Positions 57,436-64,000 of a stretch of 64,000 nt of DNA are shown here, piece by piece; positions within the stretch are counted from its first letter, which is position 1; each line of letters begins with the position of its first letter. The stretch is from assembly GCA_947466585.1 (NCBI GenBank), contig CANIEU010000003.1, forward strand, positions 1 to 64,000. The letters run 5' to 3'. The position numbers and the translations under genes were made by a program. This stretch comes from Fibrobacterota bacterium (GTDB lineage: Bacteria; Fibrobacterota; Fibrobacteria; UBA11236). Under the pieces are notes generated by a model. It had not been told where the DNA came from, ran no database searches, and saw nothing but the letters and a program-made list of their open reading frames with translations.

Positions 57436-59916
57436 TCAAACTTCGGTCTCTGCCGGCGCCGGGTCCTTTTTGGGCAGGGTCGAAACCATCTCGAAGGTCA
57501 GTTCGTCGCCGTTGCGGCCGACCTGGAGCACCGAGCTGTCGGAGACGTGCCCGCGCAGAATTTCATCGGCCAGGGGATCTTCCAGCAGCTTCTGGATCGA
57601 GCGGCGCAGCGGCCGCGCTCCCAATTGCGGGTCGAAGCCCTTTTCGATGATGAGTTCGCGCACCGGGTCGGTGACCTGCACCTTGATGTCGCGCGCCGAG
57701 AGACGGGACTCCAGCTCGCCGATCAATAGGTCGACGATTCGGTTCATGTCCTTGCGCTCCAGCGGGTGGAACACCACGATGTCGTCGAGGCGGTTCAGGA
57801 ATTCAGGGTTGAACGCCTTCTTTACCTCTTCGCGCACCATCTTGTCCATGCGCTCGTACTCGCTGTTCAGGTCGCTGTGGCCGAAGCCCAGGCCCGTGCC
57901 TTTCTTGATGTCCTTCGCTCCCAGGTTGCTGGTCATGATGATGATGGTGTTCTTGAAGTTCACCTTGCGGCCGTAGCTGTCGGTGAGCTGGCCATCATCG
58001 AGGATCTGCAGCAGCAGGTTGAACACATCGGGATGGGCCTTCTCGATTTCGTCGAGCAGGATCACGGCGTACGGGCGCTTGCGGATCTTCTCCGTGAGTT
58101 GGCCGCCTTCCTCGTAGCCCACGTAACCCGGAGGCGCGCCTACGAGGCGCGACACGGCGAACTTTTCCATGTACTCCGACATGTCGATACGGATCATCGC
58201 GTCGTCTGACTCGAACAGAAAGTTCGCCAGCGCCTTCACGAGCTCGGTTTTACCCACGCCCGTGGGGCCGAGAAACATGAAGCTGCCCATCGGGCGCTTG
58301 GCCGAGTGCACGCCCGACCTCGAACGGCGGATCGCCTTGGAGATGACTTCGATCGCCTTCTCCTGACCGACCACGCGCTTGCCCAGTTCCTGCTCCATCC
58401 GGAGCAGGCGCTCGGCCTCGGCTCCGGCCATCTTGTTCAGGGGCACGCCGGTCATCTTCGCCACCACTTCGTGGATGGCTTCTTCGTCGACCACGAGGCG
58501 CTCTTCGCGCTTCTGCTCGCGCCACTTTTTGCGCATGTCTTCCAGCTCGGACTTCAGGCGCTCCTGGCTGTCGCGCAAACGCGCGGCGGTCTCGTAATCC
58601 TGATGCTCGACCGAGGCTTCCTTTTCTTTCACCACAGCTTCGAGTTCGGCTTCCTTCTCGCGCAGCTCCGGCGGAATCGACAGGCTGGCGAGGCGCACGC
58701 GCGCACCCGCTTCGTCGATCACGTCGATGGCCTTATCGGGCATGAAGCGGTCGTTCAGGTAGCGGTCGGCGAAGCGTACCGCGGTTTCGAGCGCCGCGTC
58801 GGTGTAGGTCACCTTGTGGTGCTGCTCGTAGCGCGCACGCAGGCCCTTGATGATAAGCAAGGTTTCTGCGGGGCTGGGCGGTTCCACCACGATGGTCTGG
58901 AAGCGGCGCTCGAGCGCACCGTCCTTCTCGATGTACTTGCGGTATTCATCCAGCGTGGTCGCGCCGATGCACTGGAACTCGCCGCGCGAGAGCGCCGGTT
59001 TGAAAATGTTGCTGGCGTCGAGCGAACCTTCCGAACCGCCGGCACCCACGATGGTGTGCAGCTCGTCGATGAAGACGATCACGTTGTCGTTCTTCTGCAG
59101 CTCGGTCATCAGCGACTTCAGGCGTTCTTCGAATTGACCGCGGTATTTGGTGCCGGCCACGATGCTGCCCATGTCGAGCGTCACAACGCGCTTGTTCTCG
59201 AGCACTTCGGGAATGTTGCGCTCGGTGATCTTCTGCGCGAGACCTTCCACGATCGCGGTTTTACCCACGCCGGGTTCGCCGATCAGCACCGGATTGTTCT
59301 TCTTGCGGCGGCTCAGGATCTGGATGACGCGCTCGATTTCCTGCGCGCGGCCGATGATCGGATCGAGCTGGCCCTGACGCGCGAGCTCGGTGAGGTCGCG
59401 GCCGAAGTGGTCGAGGAACGGGGTCTTCGACTTCTTGCGCGCGGCGGCGGCGTCGGGTGTGGCGGCGGCGGCATCGCCCCCGCGCAGCACACGCTCGATT
59501 TCTTCTTTCACGCGTTCGTATTCCACGCCGATGGCGGCAAGCGCGGTGGCGGCGGCGCTTTCATGGTCTTTCATCAGCGCGAGCAGCAGGTGTTCGGTGC
59601 CGATGTACTTGTGGCTCATCGCGCGCGCCTCTTGCGCGGCGATCTCGAGAACCTTCTTCGCGCGCGGCGTGAAGGGAATCATTTGACCGATGGTCATCAT
59701 CCCGCCCGAGGACGAAATCGACTTCTCGATGTTGCGGGCCAGATCCTCGAGGTCCACGTTCAAATTCTTTAGCACGGCAACGGCCACCCCGTCGCCTTCG
59801 CGGATCAGACCGAGCAGCAGATGCTCAGTGCCCACATAGTCATTGCCGAGTCGCACCGACTCTTCGCGGGCGAGCTGCATGACTTTCTTGACGCGGTCGG
59901 TAAACATCCCGTTCAT
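57436..59916 (-). CDS. clpC: ATP-dependent Clp protease ATP-binding subunit ClpC
   Basis: Clp_N repeats ([51 protein letters not shown]), two Walker A ([18 protein letters not shown]), UVR segment [24 protein letters not shown]. Confidence 0.96.
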   Translation of the reverse strand: MNGMFTDRVKKVMQLAREESVRLGNDYVGTEHLLLGLIREGDGVAVAVLKNLNVDLEDLARNIEKSISSSGGMMTIGQMIPFTPRAKKVLEIAAQEARAMSHKYIGTEHLLLALMKDHESAAATALAAIGVEYERVKEEIERVLRGGDAAAATPDAAAARKKSKTPFLDHFGRDLTELARQGQLDPIIGRAQEIERVIQILSRRKKNNPVLIGEPGVGKTAIVEGLAQKITERNIPEVLENKRVVTLDMGSIVAGTKYRGQFEERLKSLMTELQKNDNVIVFIDELHTIVGAGGSEGSLDASNIFKPALSRGEFQCIGATTLDEYRKYIEKDGALERRFQTIVVEPPSPAETLLIIKGLRARYEQHHKVTYTDAALETAVRFADRYLNDRFMPDKAIDVIDEAGARVRLASLSIPPELREKEAELEAVVKEKEASVEHQDYETAARLRDSQERLKSELEDMRKKWREQKREERLVVDEEAIHEVVAKMTGVPLNKMAGAEAERLLRMEQELGKRVVGQEKAIEVISKAIRRSRSGVHSAKRPMGSFMFLGPTGVGKTELVKALANFLFESDDAMIRIDMSEYMEKFAVSRLVGAPPGYVGYEEGGQLTEKIRKRPYAVILLDEIEKAHPDVFNLLLQILDDGQLTDSYGRKVNFKNTIIIMTSNLGAKDIKKGTGLGFGHSDLNSEYERMDKMVREEVKKAFNPEFLNRLDDIVVFHPLERKDMNRIVDLLIGELESRLSARDIKVQVTDPVRELIIEKGFDPQLGARPLRRSIQKLLEDPLADEILRGHVSDSSVLQVGRNGDELTFEMVSTLPKKDPAPAETEV

Positions 59917-59939
59917 GGCGATCCTTTTTGAAAATCCTG

Positions 59940-59966
59940 AAAATCCAGAAATTCATCCGAAACGGC
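59940..59966. repeat. Short nonameric array upstream of clpC
   Basis: gaaaatcct-gaaaatcca-gaaattcat. Confidence 0.5.
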
Positions 59967-60105
59967 GGAGTGATCCAACCGTTCGCTGCTGAGGGTTAAA
60001 ATACAAACCCCGTGGGGCCGACCCGCGTTGAAAAGACTCCTTCGGGCCGTTTCATACCGCACCGATGCGGCGCGCGCGTTTCAAATTGGGCCGGTTTCGG
60101 GGAAA

Positions 60106-61242
60106 TCAGACCCCGGCGAGAACCGTGCGTCCCCGAAGGGCGCGCCGGGCGTTTTCCGACTCCGTCGCTTCCGGTTCCGGGAGAGTTGATTCCTCTACCG
60201 GGGTCGTCGCCGCGAGATGCGCCGGTTGGCCCTGAATACGCAACGTCTCCAGCTTGGGAAGCAGTGAATGCGTGAAAATTCCCTTGTAAACTCCGGCCCG
60301 CGCGAACGAGGTCAGGAACAGCATTTCCGCGAATTCCATACGTCGCGCCTCTTGCAACAAGCGCAATGCCCGATGCATGCGGTCTTCGAGCAGATTGGAG
60401 TCGCGTGCGTTCCATCGTTCCCAGGCTCCGGTTTCGGCGTCGAGCAGGGTCTTCAGTTTCCCTGCAAAACGTCGGTGGAGATCTTCACTAGAAAGATCCA
60501 TGCCACCGCGTGTGAGCAGGCGATAATACCCGGCCTCAGCCGCTCCCGGATCACGCAGCAACAAGGGACGAAGTTCCAGTCCCATAGCCGCCATGGCCTG
60601 TCGGATTTGCGGGATCTTGCGGGCGGCTGTGAGCCCGGGCAGATGAACGCCGGCTTCGCATTGCAAACCGTTGCCGGCAAAGGCGGGGTCCGAAGTGAGC
60701 AGTCCCCATGCGGGGGAGCGACTGAAGACCGGTTCGCCTTGGAACAGCTCGGGTTCCTCCGCGTTTAAAAAGTCGGTCGGGGTCTCCGCAGGCGCACCGC
60801 CTTCGGTCCGGATCCGGGTCCAATGCTCCGTCTCTCCGAGAAGCGCATGCTCGGCCATACCGTGCCCCGCTTCGCGGGTGAACAGCATTTTGAAATCCCG
60901 TTTTCCGGGAAAGGACGATGGCCTTTCGGGAAGCAGCATGCGTTCGCGCAGCACGCCGAGGTTTTCCGGCGCGCAGTGCGCCAATGTCACGGCCGTTTCA
61001 AAGCCGCGTCCGTGCGCGTGGATGCGAGCGCGCTCCGCCAGTCGGGCGCAGATTTCGGGCGTGCAGGAAACCCAAAACGGGAAGCCCGTGAAGTTACGGC
61101 GCAGAATCTGCGCGTGAAACAGAACGCGCGCACCGGGGTCCGCTCCGGCGGCGCCCGCAGGCGTGCGCGTCCAGGGCACAGGCGCCGCTGCCAGTTCCGC
61201 TGCAGAGGGCAGGTTCCCGGAAAATGCATGCGAGGCGCTCAC
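60106..61242 (-). CDS. Divergent McsB-like (protein-arginine kinase fold) protein, catalytically degenerate by motif
   Basis: Collinear with McsB: VLFHAQILRRNFTGFPF (vs VLSSRIRLARNF..), GETEHWTRIRT (vs NEEDHIRIQ), GLLTSDPAFAGNGLQCEAGVHLPGL (vs [25 protein letters not shown]), EDRMHRALRLLQEARRMEFAE; between mcsA-like and clpC. Confidence 0.78.
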   Translation of the reverse strand: MSASHAFSGNLPSAAELAAAPVPWTRTPAGAAGADPGARVLFHAQILRRNFTGFPFWVSCTPEICARLAERARIHAHGRGFETAVTLAHCAPENLGVLRERMLLPERPSSFPGKRDFKMLFTREAGHGMAEHALLGETEHWTRIRTEGGAPAETPTDFLNAEEPELFQGEPVFSRSPAWGLLTSDPAFAGNGLQCEAGVHLPGLTAARKIPQIRQAMAAMGLELRPLLLRDPGAAEAGYYRLLTRGGMDLSSEDLHRRFAGKLKTLLDAETGAWERWNARDSNLLEDRMHRALRLLQEARRMEFAEMLFLTSFARAGVYKGIFTHSLLPKLETLRIQGQPAHLAATTPVEESTLPEPEATESENARRALRGRTVLAGV

Positions 61243-61562
61243 GCAGAGTCTCCAAGATTCTTTGGGCGCGCATTGAGCCTGCGACGGAGGTCCGCAGCTT
61301 CTTCATAACGCTCGTGACGCAGCGCGTCGCTCAGCTTTTCGCGCAAGACCCCGGTGTCTTCCTGCTCCGCCTCGGGTTCGACGGAATGGGGTGAGGGTGG
61401 CCGGCGGTACAATGCCGGATGCACGTGAAGGAGATCGTCGAAAAGCGTTTCGCCGAAGCAGGCGTAACACGCCGGGCAGCCGAGCAAACCGCGTTCGAGA
61501 AACTCCGCGTGGGTGAAACCGCACTGGGTGCAAACGAGAAGGGCGCTCATGGATGCGCTCAT
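61239..61562 (-). CDS. McsA-like zinc-finger/UVR protein
   Basis: CTQCGFTHAEFLERGLLGCPACYACFGETLFDDLLHVHPALYRR (McsA second zinc finger) plus UVR motif LREKLSDALRHERYEEAADLRRRL; overlaps mcsB-like start. Confidence 0.82.
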   Translation of the reverse strand: MSASMSALLVCTQCGFTHAEFLERGLLGCPACYACFGETLFDDLLHVHPALYRRPPSPHSVEPEAEQEDTGVLREKLSDALRHERYEEAADLRRRLNARPKNLGDSA

Positions 61563-62246
61563 TTATTCCGCGGAATGCAAGCGGCCGTCGCGCAGGGCGA
61601 GCGGGCGCGTCGCCAGGCGGGCAAGGGCCGCATCGTGGGTTACCACCAGCACGGCCACGCCGTGATCGCGGTTCAACGCAGCGAGCATGCCGTGCAGGTG
61701 GTCGGAGTTGCGCGTGTCGAGATTGCCCGACGGTTCGTCGCACAGCAGCACGGCCGGTTTGTTCACGAGGGCGCGCGCCACCGCCGCCCGCTGGCGTTCG
61801 CCGCCGCTGAGACGCGCGGGAATGTGCTCCATCCGATCGCCGAGGCCGACTTCGGCCAGAAGGCTTTCCGCACGCGCACGGCCCGCCGCGTCGAGCGTGC
61901 CCGCGATGCGGAGGGGCAGCAACACGTTCTCCAGCGCGGAGAGGTCGGGAAGCAGGTGGTGGAACTGGAAGACGAAGCCGATCTCACGATTGCGCACGCG
62001 CGAGAGCCGCGCATCGCCGAGGCCGGAGACGTCTTCGCCACGGAAGCGCACCGCGCCCGCAGTGGGGCTTTCGAGCAGGCCGAGGATATGCAGCAGAGTG
62101 CTTTTGCCCGCGCCCGAGGCGCCGGTGATCGACACGAAGTCGCCGGCACCGAGATCGAAGTCGAGATCGCGGAACAGTTCGATGCGGTTGCCGGTTTCGG
62201 TGAAGACCTTGGAAGCGCCACGCAGGGACAGAAGTGGGGTTGTCAT
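61563..62246 (-). CDS. lolD: Lipoprotein-releasing ABC transporter ATP-binding protein
   Basis: SITGASGAGKSTLLHILGLLESPTAGAVRF, FVFQFHHLLPDLSALENVLLPL, LSGGERQRAAVARALVNKPAVLLCDEPSGNLD. Confidence 0.92.
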   Translation of the reverse strand: MTTPLLSLRGASKVFTETGNRIELFRDLDFDLGAGDFVSITGASGAGKSTLLHILGLLESPTAGAVRFRGEDVSGLGDARLSRVRNREIGFVFQFHHLLPDLSALENVLLPLRIAGTLDAAGRARAESLLAEVGLGDRMEHIPARLSGGERQRAAVARALVNKPAVLLCDEPSGNLDTRNSDHLHGMLAALNRDHGVAVLVVTHDAALARLATRPLALRDGRLHSAE

Positions 62247-62271
62247 TGTGGGCGCCCCGAAAAAACAAAAT

Positions 62272-62366
62272 CAGAAATAGGAAATAGGAAATATGAAAGA
62301 ACGCAAGCATTCTTGCCGATTTCCATGTTTGTGTTCTTTTTCATATTTCTCGTATCATTCATGTCC
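62272..62366. repeat. Heptameric array with inverted/degenerate partner (locus F)
   Basis: 62274 gaaatag-gaaatag-gaaatat-gaaagaa; downstream ccgatttccatgtttgtgttctttttcatatttctcg as degenerate opposite arm; between lolE stop and lolD start. Confidence 0.7.
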
Positions 62367-63617
62367 TCATTCATGTCTGATCGCCTCCACCGGGTCTTGC
62401 CGCGCGGCCTTGAGCGCGGGAGGCAGGGTCGCGAGCCCGCACAGCAGGTTGGTCAGCGCCAGCACCCCGATCACATCGGGCCAACGGAGATCTACCGGCA
62501 AAACCGTGACGAAATACACATCGCCGGGAAGGCGGATGAGCCCGAATTCTTTTTGGACCCAGTAGCTCAGCAAGCCCAGCGCCGCACCCGCGAGGGAACC
62601 GACCAGGCCGACCAGCATACCTTCGTACACGAAGATGCGTAGGATCGAGGCGCGGGTGGCACCCATGGCGCGGAGAATGCCGATCTCGCGGGTCTTGTCG
62701 TTGACGACCATGATCAGCGAGGAGATGATGTTGAAAGCGGCGATCAGGATGATGATGCCGAGCGCGAGACCCACGAGCACTTTTTCGTAGGCCATCCATT
62801 TGATGAGGGTCGAGTTCTTCGCCTGCCAATCGACCGCCCGGTAGGGGAAGCCGAGTTTCTGTTCGAGCGCTGCGGCCGTGACGGGGCTGTGGTGCGGATC
62901 GCGGACGCGCAGTTGCAGGCCCGTGACCGCGCCGGGCATGCCGAACAGGCGCTGCGCGGTTGCGAGCGAGATGTAGGCCAGCGTTTCGTCATATTGATAC
63001 ATGCCCGATTCGAACATGCCCGCGACCACGCAGGGCTGGATGCGCGGCATCATGCCGCTTCCGAGTCCGCCGGTGAAATCGCTTTTGGAAAAGTCGGCGA
63101 GAAACACCTTGTCGCCGGTTTCGACCCCGAGCCGCGCGGCCAAAGCATAGCCGAGGATCACGGCGGGGAAGCGCCGACCCGCTGTATCGATGAGGGAATC
63201 CAACCGGTATTCGCCGCGCGTTACGGTTTCGGGAAGGCCGATCACACCGCGCGAAAGGTCGGCATCAATGCCATAAACGAGGATGCCGTCCTGATTGCCT
63301 TTGAAGGAGATCACGGTTTTGGAAAGGATGAAGGGAGCGGCGGCGACCACGTCCTTGTTTTCGAGGACAGTTCGGCGCAAGGATTCGTGCTCGCGGATCG
63401 GGAGAAACTGGTGCCGCGTGATTTCGACGTGGGCGTCCTTGCCCATGAGCTGCCGGTTGACTTCGGCTTCGAAGCCGTTGATGGCCGAGAGCACGAAAAT
63501 GAGCAGCCAGGTGCCGATCATCACCCCGAGGGCGGAAAACAGCGCGATCAGGCCAGACGACAGGTTGTGCCGCTGGGCCCAGAAGTATTTGCGCGCGAGG
63601 AAGCGTTCGAAGGACAT
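62367..63617 (-). CDS. Lipoprotein-releasing system permease (LolC/LolE family)
   Basis: MSFERFLARKYFWAQRHNLSSGLIALFSALGVMIGTWLLIFVLSAINGFE; MVVNDKTREIGILRAMGATRASILRIFVYEGMLVGLVGSLAGAALG. Confidence 0.92.
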   Translation of the reverse strand: MSFERFLARKYFWAQRHNLSSGLIALFSALGVMIGTWLLIFVLSAINGFEAEVNRQLMGKDAHVEITRHQFLPIREHESLRRTVLENKDVVAAAPFILSKTVISFKGNQDGILVYGIDADLSRGVIGLPETVTRGEYRLDSLIDTAGRRFPAVILGYALAARLGVETGDKVFLADFSKSDFTGGLGSGMMPRIQPCVVAGMFESGMYQYDETLAYISLATAQRLFGMPGAVTGLQLRVRDPHHSPVTAAALEQKLGFPYRAVDWQAKNSTLIKWMAYEKVLVGLALGIIILIAAFNIISSLIMVVNDKTREIGILRAMGATRASILRIFVYEGMLVGLVGSLAGAALGLLSYWVQKEFGLIRLPGDVYFVTVLPVDLRWPDVIGVLALTNLLCGLATLPPALKAARQDPVEAIRHE

Positions 63618-63739
63618 TGAAGGAAAAGATAGAAGGGTATTGGGCGTCTGGGTCTCGCTCCGGCGTCCCTGTTTTTCTTCGGTAACCACAGCAAATCTTC
63701 GTGCTCTGGGGTGTAGGCTTCATTCCTATTTTCCGGTGC

Positions 63740-64000
63740 ATGCTCAAGCCCTACCTCCAGCTCGTCCGTATTCCTGCCGTGTTCAGTTCGCTCTCCAATG
63801 CCTGGGCGGGTTGGTGGATCGGCGGGGCGGTGGCCCTTTCGGTCGGCGCGACCCGCGCACCCGTGACCTCCTTGATTCTCGGCCTGATCGCGGCCGCCGC
63901 GTACCTGCTCGCCGGTATGGCGCTTAACGACATCGCGGACCTCGAGGTCGACCGTAAGGAACGCCCGTCGCGCCCCTTGCCGGCCGGCGCCGTTCCGGTC
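63740..64000 (+). CDS. UbiA-family prenyltransferase (truncated by window end)
   Basis: MLKPYLQLVRIPAVFSSLSNAWAGWWIGG...LAGMALNDIADLEVDRKERPSRPLPAGAVPV (NDxxDxxxDxxxRPxRPxxxG); no stop before window end. Confidence 0.88.
   Translation, partial: MLKPYLQLVRIPAVFSSLSNAWAGWWIGGAVALSVGATRAPVTSLILGLIAAAAYLLAGMALNDIADLEVDRKERPSRPLPAGAVPV

Noticed and set aside
58306-59772. 488-aa + strand ORF over clpC
   Set aside because: Antisense shadow; clpC is unambiguous.

Overview
High-GC, gene-dense chromosomal window from a Gram-negative (LPS-making) bacterium. Gene content (SprA-like giant protein, PorV/PorQ-like proteins, Lpx/Bam/Lol genes, McsA/McsB/ClpC) suggests the Fibrobacterota-Bacteroidota-Gemmatimonadota side of the tree; this is inference. 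About 48 protein genes and one tRNA-Leu(UAG) are supportable. I saw no rRNA, CRISPR array, phage or transposon. Recognisable blocks: two divergent peptide-ABC transporter sets; lysC; membrane pyrophosphatase; dnaE; tig-clpP-clpX followed by a stand-alone Lon protease domain where lon usually sits; rng; a 2200-aa SprA-like gene; recD2; a Mur ligase; lolA/yajQ followed by a putative T9SS cargo plus two PorV/PorQ-like genes; uup-rsgA; bamA-skp-lpxD-lpxC-fabZ-lpxA; and lolE-lolD-mcsA-mcsB-clpC. Most interesting signals: (1) a McsA/McsB/ClpC cluster whose McsB looks like a degenerate phosphagen-kinase fold (pseudokinase); (2) the orphan Lon protease domain; (3) T9SS-like components; (4) a 31-aa AURKAIP1/COX24 (mS38)-like protein missed by the ORF track, with its own UUCG terminator; (5) many short tandem arrays (7-, 9- and 10-nt periods, often as inverted pairs) and a GC-rich hairpin family placed right at gene boundaries, mostly just 3' of stop codons. 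All homology calls are by eye from motifs; no database search was run.
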